The position numbers and the translations under genes were made by a program. Below are positions 45,160-55,045 of a stretch of 64,000 nt of DNA, piece after piece. The notes under the pieces are model-generated. The model saw nothing but the letters and a program-made list of their open reading frames with translations, did not search any database and was not told the origin of the DNA. The stretch comes from Dendrocalamus latiflorus (taxonomy: Eukaryota > Streptophyta > Magnoliopsida > Poales > Poaceae): assembly GCA_017311315.1 (NCBI GenBank), contig CM029609.1, forward strand, positions 42,555,166 to 42,619,165. Reading direction: 5' to 3'. Position 1 is the first letter of the stretch; each line of letters starts with the position of its first letter.

Positions 45160-45198
45160 TTTTTAGATTTTTCTATTGTGGGTTTTGATGATTAAGAT

Positions 45199-45265
<67 letters not shown>

Positions 45266-46860
45266 GAGCTATGTTACAGGTAATGTAGGTTATGTTGTGA
45301 AGAATTTAAGCTCGAAAGCGATTTCTTTGTCTTTGGATGTGTAGGATCCTTTGGAGTTAACCATGATCAACATTAAGGATTGTGGCTACACTTATGGAGT
45401 AGCTGAGGCCCAGAATGATCGAGGATGCCAGGTGAGATGGTGAGCTCAAGCATAATACGAGAAGTGCGCGAAATGTTGAAGGCAAGTTCGAACAACAGGA
45501 TTGCACCATGTAGCTTAATCGGTCGAAGCGAGGTGTAGTTCGATAGAACCAAAGTGGGAGAAACCTATCGACAAGTGGCAAACCAAGAGTGCACCTAAAC
45601 ATGGCAAGTATGACGATTGCTTACAATGGAAGGAGATGACTCGGTCAAGAAAGAGTATTTTGGTAGTTTGACCAAAATACCGGAAACAGCTTTGGAAGAA
45701 AACCGCAGTAGGTGAGTAGTGGTTGAGAAGGTGATTTAGGTTATGGAGAAGCTAGTTTGATCAAAATAGATCAAGGCGAAGGACTTAGCGGATTCAGGCT
45801 TATGCATTTTGAAAAGCATGTATAAGTGTTGTGAGATAAAAACCTGTGTGTATGCGGTTATCAAGTTTTCCATATTGTGCTAAGTAAATACTATACATTA
45901 AGGGTTAGATGTGGCTGGCTAGCCTATCTATTTAAGAGGTTGGGATATAGACTTGTGGTTAAGCATCTAAGCTATATTTCTTGTGCTCTCTTGTTATGGT
46001 TAGGATTTGAGAGTTGAGTGCTTGATGTGCTCTCTGTCTTCCAAAGAGAAGTAGTTGTAAAATTTTCCTCCTCAAGCAGCAACAGAATCAATTTTTGATC
46101 TTCTCCATGGCTACTCTTTTCTTGATTGATTTACTCTTGATTTTGTTGGTTTTTCTTCTCTCACGCTTTCTTTATCTTGTTGTGTCAAGAACGTATAAGA
46201 GATGGAGATAACTTTTGAGAATCATTCTTCACCATCTAGACACTTTGATAGCAAGATCATCAAGAAACTCGGTTTTTACATGTTTTTGATTTTTTTAAGT
46301 GGTTTCTTGATTTGAAGGTTTTGGAGTGATTTCTTTAGTGTTTTTGCTTACTGTAACATGTGGAAACATATCCAAAGCCATCTTGGCTATTCTCTGCCCA
46401 CGAACAAGTCTTTATCATCAATTTTGGTTTTAGATCTTTTTTGGTGCAAACTTGCTTAGATCTCAAGAAATTTTGAACATTGATGTGGTTTTTGTGATCT
46501 ACAGATGGAATAGATTCCTAAGACCTTAAGCAAGATGTGTATAAAATTTCATGATTTTTGGATCATCCAATCAAAAGTTACGTAGATTTGAAGTTTCACA
46601 ACTGTGCTGATTTTACTATTCATTTTTCTAAAATCACTATTTATAGCAGTCAGACCGCTAGAACAGAGATTAGACCGTCCCTTGTTTGGCGGTTGGACCG
46701 CCAAGGAGAGGTCAAACCTCTAGAAGCTGGGTTTTTCAAGATTTTGTGTTCATGAGCAATTTACGTTGGGTTTTTGGTTTTGTATTTAATTCTCCATAAA
46801 TCTATAGTTATTTAAGAAAATGATTCAAAATACTTGGGAGAAAATTTTAGTCGGTGCTAT
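45160..46860 (+). repeat. Family X copy 3
   Basis: The longest intact-looking copy, collinear with 15700-17515 and 28185-29200 (shared blocks listed there). It contains an (AT)n microsatellite of about 31 dinucleotides at 45201-45262, the 'ttcctcctcaagcagcaacagaatcaat' block at 46065, and three 'gtcagaccg/ttggaccgcc' words at 46650-46705. It ends near 'cttgggagaaaattttagtcggtgc' (46835-46860). No coding capacity. Confidence 0.5.
45201..45262. repeat. (AT)n microsatellite
   Basis: Uninterrupted alternating A/T over about 62 bp within family X copy 3; likely length-variable. Confidence 0.9.
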
Positions 46861-47341
46861 GCACCCCTCTATTACCTTTTGGTCCTACATCGCTGAAAAA
46901 AACTAAAATGTGTGGTAGAATGCAACCTGCGGTTGTTTTCTGTTTTAGAATCGAATTGCTGAAGACTGCTTGTTACTGGCCTTTCCAATGTATTCAGAAA
47001 AGCTTGGTAAGGGCACAGGAATTTCGTAGTAAAGAAGACATATGGTGAGAGTTGATATTTCTTTTCCTCTAAATTCTTCACTCAAAGCGAGCAATATGCT
47101 TGAATTCTACACATAGCACAGACTGTTAGATCAAGCCACCAAGAAAGTCCATGGCTCAACAATGGAGCAAGTAACATTTGGAGTATCTAGAATTGCATTT
47201 CAGTTCCTCTATTAGCTCCAACAGTGTCTGGTTATTGAGTAACTCAAGCTAGAGTAAGACAACTACGCCATGAAGTCTTGAAAGGTCGATAACATTACGC
47301 TTCAGGATCACCCCTACACTGTAATTGCCTCAAGCTGAACA
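46861..47341. other. 3' flank of the cysteine-synthase-like gene
   Basis: Probable 3' UTR and flank of the minus-strand gene ending at 47342. No other gene, RNA or repeat is recognised. Confidence 0.4.
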
Positions 47342-50004
47342 TCAGAAGGTCATGTTGATGTTGACACATTCCTCCTTCACCTGCGCAAAGAGTTCAGAGT
47401 TAAGGTATCTCTCCCCACCGCTGGAAAACATCGTCACGATCATCTTGCCCTTGCTCTCCTCTCTTGCTGCAACCTATCAGGCAGTACACAAATCAAGGAC
47501 TATGTAATAAGCAGGTTTATATAATCATCATTGTAGCATTTGAAACAAACCAAAAAAAAAAGGAGCTTGCCTTTAAGCAGGCAGCTGCATTTGCCCCTGA
47601 AGATATGCCAACGAGCAATCCTTCTTCCCTTGCCAACCTTCTCGCCATGTCCATAGCTTCTTGAGTGGTTACTGTTACAATTTCATCTATTTGTGATCTA
47701 TCCAGTATTTCTGGGACAAAACCTGGCCCTATTCCTAGGATGTTATGGAAGCCTGGCTCGCCACCTACAAATGATAAGCACAGTAAGATCTTGCTTATTT
47801 ACAAGCCAAGAAATGAAGCAAGGGTACTAATGAACGTTATCACACACATGTTCAGTATCACTCATTCGATTTGTTTCACATTGCAACGTGGAATGTAAAC
47901 ATCAATATAGTGGTCAAATGTCTTGCCTGAAATTACTGCACTTTCAGCTGGCTCAACGCAGATTAGTTTTATGGACGGGTTCTTCGTCTTGAGATACCTC
48001 CCTGCGCCTGTAATGGTGCCTCCTGAACCAGACGCAGCTACAAATATATCCACTTTGCCTGCCGTATCTTTCCATATCTCAGGTCCTAAGGACAAATTTT
48101 AATTCAATATATTACTGAGGTTAATTTGGTAATCAAGAATTGGTAGAGAAATTGCATGGAAGTATGTTATTGTTCGTGCAAAAGCCAACGGAAATGTCGA
48201 TCGCGTCGAAGCATTTATTGCGTGCCATTCTTTAATCTATATAAATAAAAAAACTACCGGTGATACTAAGACACCTCCTTTATTTTAAGAGCAAGAAAAT
48301 CCCACAATAATCTTAAAAAAGAAAAATCTAGAAATTCTCACATTAATCAAATGAAAAAGAAAAACCTCCATCACTTATTTTAGTAAGACTAAATTATAAC
48401 GATGCAAATTAATTATATATAGATATTAGATTTATATAACAACTATAATTGTATTTTTAATTTTAAGAAGTAGTATTTATATCAAAGACAGCTACATCGT
48501 AATATCTAGCTACGCAGCTACGCGGGTAATTCCGCTAGTTAATTTCAACAACTTAAGTTTCTCGGTCAATAGTTTCCATAGTTTTTAACAGCGTGCCTCA
48601 CGTTGATTGTAATCCTGTCAATCATTAAGCTCCTTGATTCTTAAAAAAAGAAGAAACTCGTAAGTTCCAATTGAGTATTGGTCATGATGCATATAATAGC
48701 CTGGTTTCAAGAAGAATTTAGCACTACTCCAGCGTATGTAAGAGTACTAGCTCTTAATCCAATTTACTTCAAAGAAATCATGTACCAGTCCATCTGAAGT
48801 GCGCATCTGGATTTGCAGGATTGGTGAATTGATCTACAACATACGCATTTTCCACATCCTTCTTAAGCTGTTCTACTCTATCAAGTAGTCCCTTGAATCC
48901 ATGTGGCGCAGGATCTGCAGGAGACAAGCATGTGACCATCTGACCTGTGATATGAGGGACATGGTGCTTAGCTCCTTACCAACTAATACCACTTCAACGC
49001 CCAGGTACCTCAACAGTATCTGCTTATCAAGTGAGAGTTTAGCAGGCATGACGGCGATGAACTTGTATCCTTTCTGAGCAGCAACAAACGCCACGCCGAT
49101 ACCGAGATTACCGCTCGTGACCCCCACTAGTGTTGTGATGCCAGGTGTGATCAAGCCTTTCTCCTCTGCATCTTCGATCAATCTGCAAATTTAGCATTCA
49201 ATAAGAAGTTAGGAAAACAGTTTAGTGACTAGATTCATACTGTTGTCGAAACTCAGAATACTGTGTGGTAAATTTGAATTGAAGGAATTCTACATAAAAA
49301 AAAGGGCCAGTCACCTGAGAGCACTCCGATCCTTCACAGAGGAAAGGGGCTGGTATGGCTCAATCTTCCCAACCAACCGAGCATCTATGCCATCTTTCAC
49401 AGCAATATTATTCAGTTCTACCAGTGGCGTCCAACCAATGAGCTGAAAGGCAGAGCAATATTAGGGCCTGTTCTTTTTGGCTGAGGTTATGCTTTTTGGC
49501 TGCGACTTGTGACTTTTGGTTTATTCGTGTGAGAGATTACAGAGTAACAGAAACTCACGTGAGGTTTTTGTCGATATAAATAAAGTCGGTATAGTATATA
49601 CTACAATTAACTAGTAGACTCTATCTTAAAAAGACACTCTGTTTAAAAGCTAGTTACTGTAGAAAAGTCAAAAACAGAAGCCAAAAGCTGAAAAAGAACA
49701 GGGCTTTATTTAGTTCTATCAGTGGCGTCCAACCAATGAGCTGAAAGGCACAGCAATATTATTCAGTTCTATCAGTGGCGTCCAACCATTGAGCTGAAAG
49801 GCATAGAATTTACTTAAAATTGAGCCTAACAAGCATTGCAGTTCAAAAATAACAAACTTTGCAATACTTTCACTTATTCAAAGGAATAATGACTACACAA
49901 AGAGAAAGTTTAGGAATAGGCACCTGAGTAATGTTCGATGCAATGCACTCCCCCTGGGAGAACAGCAGAGATGGTATTCCTTTCCTTCCTTCCTGCACCT
50001 CCAT
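47342..50004 (-). CDS. Cysteine synthase / O-acetylserine (thiol) lyase-like, 7 exons, 341 aa
   Basis: Exons (minus strand): 50004-49924, 49442-49315, 49182-48980, 48914-48786, 48085-47927, 47764-47571, 47473-47342. They total 1026 nt, join in phase without a stop, and end in TGA. The product is a PLP-dependent beta-substituting enzyme of the cysteine synthase family, which makes cysteine from O-acetylserine and sulfide (or cyanoalanine from cysteine and cyanide in some members). Seen: LIGWTPLVELNN; SSVKDR with the PLP lysine at residue 64; the substrate loop TSGNLG at 92-97; the PLP-phosphate loop GSGGT at 200-204; and SSGAN at 288-292. No transit peptide is obvious, so it is probably cytosolic. 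Oddities: the substrate loop has Leu where the family has Thr (or Met in cyanoalanine synthases), Leu-Ser replaces Cys-Ser before SVKDR, and introns 5 and 6 have GC donors. A MITE and exon-2 duplications lie in intron 1. Length fits the family (about 325). It may be a divergent paralogue with altered chemistry. Confidence 0.9.
47474..47570 (-). other. Intron 6 with GC donor
   Basis: Read on the minus strand: AAG/GCAAGC ... CTGATAG/GTT. Using GC as donor keeps phase 0 and gives ACLK-VAARE as expected for the family. No GT lies at the junction. Confidence 0.75.
47765..47926 (-). other. Intron 5 with GC donor
   Basis: Read on the minus strand: TCAG/GCAAGA ... TTTGTAG/GTGGC. Splicing here gives ISG-GEPGFHN, the conserved family sequence. 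Reading through instead gives ISGKTFDHYIDVYIP and a stop. Confidence 0.75.
49464..49704 (+). mobile_element. MITE family A copy inside intron 1 of the cysteine-synthase-like gene
   Basis: The ends GGGCCTGTTCTTTTTGGCT and (reverse complement of the right end) GCCCTGTTCTTTTTCAGCT form an imperfect inverted repeat, Tourist/hAT-like. The body is the best-preserved copy of the family. Flanks TTA and TTT do not give a perfect target duplication. It separates exon 2 from the duplicated exon-2 edges at 49707-49803. Confidence 0.75.
49705..49803 (-). repeat. Two extra copies of the intron 1 / exon 2 junction
   Basis: The 50-bp junction at about 49408-49457 (..ttattcagttctaccagtggcgtccaaccaatgag/ctgaaaggca..) recurs at about 49708-49756 and 49757-49803 with one to three changes. 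Each copy has the CTTTCAG acceptor and the first 11 codons of exon 2 (LIGWTPLIELN), so they are potential decoy acceptors. Confidence 0.8.
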
Positions 50005-50083
50005 CTCTTTGGCACTTAATTTTCAACAAAGAAGACTAGCACTGAACTTCAAATCTCTTAACAAATGGATGAGTAGAAGTATG

Positions 50084-50091
50084 TATATATA
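50084..50091 (-). promoter_or_regulatory. TATA box of the cysteine-synthase-like gene
   Basis: TATATATA (in GCTATATATAC on the minus strand) lies 80 bp upstream of the ATG at 50004, leaving room for a leader of about 50 nt. It is a good match and no upstream coding exon is needed. Confidence 0.6.
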
Positions 50092-50099
50092 GCACTGAG

Positions 50100-50688
50100 A
50101 AGTTCCATTTTGACTGTGGAAAGAAGGATCAAAGATGTGGATAGAGACCAGGGCAGTATCCATGAAACTTCCCTTCAAGCCAACTTGCAATGGTTTGTTG
50201 GCATATAATGCATAAAAAAATAAAACCTTGTTGACATATGAGACTTGGTTGCGCAGTATGTCCATGCAAGAGAAAGTGATAGCAAGTACAGAAGCCACCA
50301 ATTGGCTGGAAGCCTGGAACTTAGACAAATTCTAAACTAGTTCTCGCTGCTTGGGGTGCAAGGCAAGCAATTGTTGTTGTGAAGACACCGAGAAGGATCA
50401 TCGTCGCAGGTTGCAACAAATTCCCCAAAAAAAATTACAGCAAGTGTTGTGGAAGCCCCACAGATGAAATGCAACGCTAACCTGGAGCAAATCATCGGTA
50501 AGAAGTCAAGCGGCACAATGCAGTTGCATAAGAACACAACCAAATCTTGGAAATGGGTACCAGCATAGCACATCAGCTGGAAGCATTAGCAAGAGGCCAA
50601 GAACTGTTCATGACTTTGGGGATCAAGAGCTAGCCCGAGTCTACAAACTACAATATGCCAGTTTCGATATCTAATATGCACTTGATAT
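50100..50688. other. Upstream flank of the cysteine-synthase-like gene; no gene seen
   Basis: Presumed promoter and intergenic DNA. Minus frames of 78-101 codons (50023-50328, 50337-50573) are Leu/Ile/Cys-rich chance frames without a domain. Confidence 0.4.
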
Positions 50689-51482
50689 TAGGGGTGGCAG
50701 TCGGGCGCGACGGGCACGGGTATTGCATACTCATGCACGTGCCCGCAAGCAATTTTCGTGCCCGCGCCCGTGCCCGCCACCCGTGACGGGCAAAAACCCG
50801 CGCCCATGCCCGCCGCCCGCGGGCGCCGTATGCCCGCGGGCATACCCGTTTGTCCGCCAACAAATATACAAACAATATATACTTCAACAAATGGACAGCC
50901 AGACAGGGCATCATAATTTAATAAAAGCACAATATAAATTGTCAACAATCAATGTTCAATCCCAGTAACAAGTTACAAGTCTACAAGACCACACAGCCAG
51001 ACAGGGCATCATAATTTCTTAAAAGCACAATACAAATTGTCAACAAATAATGTTCAATCCCAGCAACAAGTCCACAAGTCCACAGTTCAACGTAGCAAGG
51101 ATGAAATCAATCTGAATCAACAATTGTGATGCAAGATGAGCTATCCTTGAAGTCCTCCACAACATCTTCAAGGCATGTCCAGAAGCCATCAGACCCATCT
51201 TCACCTAGATCATAAAAAATAATATTTGCATTAGTAGTTGGCCATCAAATGAAAAGAATAGACAACACAATTGCACAATTCCATACCTTCAAGCTGATAA
51301 CGAAGCCAATCTTGACTGCACATTAATGCCTCTAACATTTTTGGAGTGAGACGGCTACGATGCTCACTTAAAACCCTTCCACTAGTGCTAAAGGCTGACT
51401 CGGCATCCCTACTTGATATCTTAATTACTCCATGCCCAACTCTTCGAATGCGAGCCGAAATTAAGACTTCAGCAAACGAAAC
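50689..51482 (-). pseudogene. hAT transposon, 3' part with transposase C-terminus
   Basis: The terminus TAGGGGTGGCAG at 50689 is followed by 160 bp of 'gcccg/cgggc' subterminal repeats, a hAT end. On the minus strand the coding sequence upstream gives ESAFSTSGRVLSEHRSRLTP and KMLEALMCSQDWLRYQLEG (about 51405-51287). This is the hAT dimerisation domain near the transposase C-terminus. An intron (GTATGG at 51286 to CTAG at 51205) leads to a last exon 51204-51107 (EDGSDGFWTCLEDVVEDF...) ending TGA. The element stops abruptly at 51482, where LTR-like sequence begins, so the N-terminal 80% is gone. Confidence 0.75.
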
Positions 51483-51786
51483 TGTTGGTGGAGCGCCAGG
51501 CCCAATCGGCCTACCACGTGCAAGCCCGAACAGACATGTATCTGAGGCTCATATAGGCCAGCCGAGGAAATGAAATATTTGTCCTACTAGTAAAGGCACT
51601 AAAGAGACATTTATATAAAACGCCTTCACCCATGGCCATAAATATGTCCCACAGGACACCACGAAGGAAAATGAGGCATTGTGTGTAAGAAAAAGACTGA
51701 ATTAATACCGACTACAATGTATCCACTCTACACATCTCGTCTCTTGTGAATTCTAGATTTCAGGTGCCCTGCTCGGGCTTCCTGAA
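51483..51786 (+). mobile_element. LTR-like sequence split by the Gypsy insertion
   Basis: Starts TGTTGGTGGAGCGCC directly after the hAT remnant and has a TATA box (TTTATATAAAACG, about 51611-51623). It continues after the Gypsy element at 61145-61226, where 'gtagtatcagaacgc' (about 61191) weakly resembles a primer-binding site. It could be a TRIM or a truncated LTR retroelement. Its 3' end is not defined. Confidence 0.35.
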
Positions 51787-54035
51787 TGTAACACCCCGGC
51801 CCCTCCCTGAGCCCAAAGTGCTACCACCTACTCCAAAATGTTACCTACTCCAACCTTTGCCGCTGGTCTTGCAAAGCAATTCTTTTATTTAAGTATCCAC
51901 CAAGCGACAAAAGCTGGTACACTTGACACTAAGCGCAGCAGAGATATAACCTTACTAATTACCCAAAAAGGTACTTAGGCTATCCAAGACTAAATATGTT
52001 AACTGTAGATGATCTGTGACACGTGAATGACTGTGCTACTCCCGCCCATGCATGTCGCCTTCAACAGATCCCAATAAAAACAACATTAAAGCAAGGGTGA
52101 GTCCGAAGACTCAGCAAGCACATGATAAAACAGTAACATCACTTTAGCAATTCAATCAATTTCACGAACTGTAAGCTGTAAATCCACTTTTTAATTGTAA
52201 ACTGTAAATTAATTCTGTAACTATACTGTAAATCAACTCTGTATCTGTAATGCATCTGTAACCATCCAATCACATTTATGAGCTGTAACCCAGAATCTCT
52301 GGGTTCCCTCTCTGTTATCTGTCGCTTCCTGTAAATGCAATGCAATGCATCTGTATGCACCTATAACTGTAGCTGATACCGGTATAGCGGAGCGTCCAAC
52401 CGTCGATGGACCACTCGATTGCCTACCTCTGTAGGTCTTACTCCAGAGCACTCCGGAATAGTCACTTGACTTTCTCACCGACCTTGCTCTTATTCAAGAG
52501 CACTACGGACTAGTCATGACTTTCTCACCGGCCTGGCTCTTATGCATTTGCATGATGCAATATGCTTCACATATGGATGTCTAATCATAAGCGATACTCA
52601 TCAAGGTATGATTAGCACAACTCATATACATCTCATAAACACTGTAAATCATAGCATGGAAACCCAAGTAACAAACATTCACCACAATTTACTGTTCTAC
52701 CCTGTACTTGCCTGTTAACTTGGCGGACGGTGCGTGGACAGCACCAGACTCGAACCACCACCTGAACAAGCATTAACCATCTCAATCCATCATTCATTCA
52801 ATACATTCAATTACGAGTAAATAACATCGCTCTAATGTCCAATCGACATAACCCACTCCTATCTCACCGGGCAACCTCTCATTGACCCGATGCTGAACCA
52901 GTCTATAAATTGAGCGATCACCTTATTTATACTCGCCGATCAAATTCTACACGTTTAATCAGTTACACTGTCTAATCTCAATTTATTCTCTCCTCCCTCC
53001 TCTGCCACGGATCGATCAGATTAACAGTGGCAGTACCAATTGTACCGACCAGGCAATTATATTAATAACGATAATTAAAGTCACATGCATCGACTCTAAT
53101 TATCGGTATACTATTTATACCCGACTCGGTAAAATAAACAAGGGAGAACGATTTTCGAGACGTTACCCTGGCCTCGAACGATCGGATCGGGACAGCCTTC
53201 TTTTTCTCAGTCGGATCGGGCATCTCTGGCCGCAGATCAGCCCCCTTCTCCCCTCTTTTTCTTTTTCCTCTCTCCCCTCTCTCTCTTTTCTTTTCTTTTC
53301 TTTCTTTTCTTTTTTTCCTTTCCCTCCAGCCGACTCTCTCTTCCTTCCTTTGCTTTTCACGCCAGCCCTCTCTCTTTCTCTGTTTCTTCCCACACCGACA
53401 GCTTCCTCTCTCTCTTCTTCCCCCACCGGAGCTCGGCCTCCCCCTCGCTCTCCACGGGCGGCGCTCCTCCCTCACGGCCGACGCCCCCTGCGGCTCCTTT
53501 CCCCCAGTCAGCCGACGGAGGCCCCCTCTCCTCCTCTTCCCAGCCGGAACCCGGCCCTCCCCCTTGCCCCCTTGCACGGCGCGCAGCCAGCGGAGCAGGG
53601 GAGCGGCAACGGCGGCGGCGGGTGGCAGCAGGAGCGGCGGCGCGCGGCTGGTCGACGACGGCGCGCACACGAGGGAGGACGGCGAGGCGACGAGCGGCGG
53701 CAGCGCAAGTGAAGACGCGCGGCAGCAAGCTGCGGACGACGGCGCGCGCGAGCTGGGGACGGCGCACTCGAGCAACGTCCGCGGCAGGGGCAGCGAGGCG
53801 CGGCGGCGCCGGCGAGCTAGCGGCCTGGCGGCGGTGGCGCACCAGCGACGCAGGACGGGGGCGGCAACGGCAAGACCCGGCGGCACCAGCGGCAGCACGC
53901 GCGAGGGAAGCAGCAGCAACGCGAAGGCACGTGAAGAGGGAGCAAAATCCAGTTTGGCTTCTCCCTCTGTCTCTCTCTCTCATATAGATATTTGTGGGCT
54001 GGGCCGGGCTGAGCTCATACGGCCCAGGTATTACA
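51787..54035 (-). repeat. 3' LTR (element orientation) of the Gypsy element
   Basis: Complete LTR with a 'ctgtaa' short-repeat region (52165-52265), a CT-rich tract (53235-53330) and a GC-rich part (53420-53935). The 8-bp word GCGCGAGC at 53746-53753 is the intact pre-insertion site of the MITE present in the other LTR. Long frames on both strands (up to 285 codons) are GC-rich LTR sequence. Confidence 0.95.
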
Positions 54036-54052
54036 TTCTACCCCCCTTAACA
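54036..54052 (-). promoter_or_regulatory. Polypurine tract of the Gypsy element
   Basis: On the minus strand GTTAAGGGGGGTAGAA immediately precedes the LTR start TGTAATACC. This is where plus-strand DNA synthesis is primed. Confidence 0.75.
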
Positions 54053-54059
54053 GAATTCG

Positions 54060-55045
54060 ACCCCGAATTCTGCAACTCAATAGTCTGTACGAAAAACAAA
54101 CAACAGAATCAAATAGAAACCAACTGTAACTCATACCCGTAGAGAACAACTCTGGGTACTTCTCGCGCATGCGAGATTCCAATTCCCACGTCGCTTCTCG
54201 CTCAGTTTGATGCGACCATAGGACTTTCACATATTTTAACGTTCTGTGCCTCAACACTCTCTCCGATTCCTCCAGAATCCGAACTGGACAGGACTCGAAG
54301 GTGAGGTCTTGCTTAAGGGGCAATGGTTCTCGAACAATCTCATGTTCCGGATCCCTTAAGTACTTTCTCAACATAGACACATGAAACACATTATGAACCC
54401 CTCACATCGACTCGGGAAGACCCAAACGATATGCTGACTTTCCAATTCATGCCAGAATCGGAAATCGCCCAATATACCGCGGGCTAAGCTTCCCTTTGAT
54501 CCCAAATCTCACAATCCCTTTAGTGGGAGACACTCTCAAAAGCACATGATCTCCCACTTCGAACTCTAAGTCTCGCCTTCTAACATCCGCATAGCTCTTC
54601 TGCCTACTCTGGGCAGCTAGCAGATTTTGTCTAATCTCCGCCACTCGTTCTACTGTCTGTTGGACCCAATCCGGTCCTAGAACTGCCTTTTCACCTACGA
54701 CATCCCAACAGAGTGGCGATCTCCATTTCCACCCGTACAGAACCTCAAATGGCGCGGCCCGAACACTGGAATGGTAGCTGCTGTTGTAGGCAAACTCCGC
54801 GAGTGCCACCACATCCTCCCAGCTACCTTTCCATGACAAAACATAGGACCTCAACCTGTCCTCTAGTATTTGAATGGTGCGTTCAGACTGACCATCTGTC
54901 TGTGGGTGGAAAGCAGTGCTAACTGAAGTTTTGTGCCCAAAGCGCTTTGCAAGCTCTCCCAAAACTTGGAGACAAACTTGGCATTTCTGTCCGAAACTAT
55001 CGTCTTGGGCATACCATGCAATCTCACTATCTCACGCACATAGAC
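54060..55045 (-). pseudogene. Integrase C-terminal half and chromodomain of the Gypsy pol
   Basis: Minus strand, in order: EIVRLHGMPKTIVSDRNAKF with the second catalytic Asp; after a frameshift near 54920, STAFHPQTDGQSERTIQILE with the third catalytic residue (Glu); FAYNSSYHSSVRAAPFEVLY; GDHVLLRVSPTKG and KLSPRYIGRFPIL; then VFHVSMLRKYL and the chromodomain VKVLWSHQTEREATWE. The enzyme inserts the cDNA, and the chromodomain steers integration to heterochromatin marks. Two in-frame TGA codons (54447-54449 and 54402-54404) each replace a likely CGA (Arg), i.e. C-to-T changes at CpG. Upstream of 55045 homology stops abruptly, so the zinc-binding HHCC part and all earlier pol are deleted. Confidence 0.9.

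Noticed and set aside
53062..53919. 285-codon minus-strand open frame
   Set aside because: Lies inside the Gypsy LTR. It is Ala/Arg/Pro- then Lys/Glu/Arg-rich low-complexity from GC-rich and CT-rich DNA, and the second LTR breaks it. No domain.
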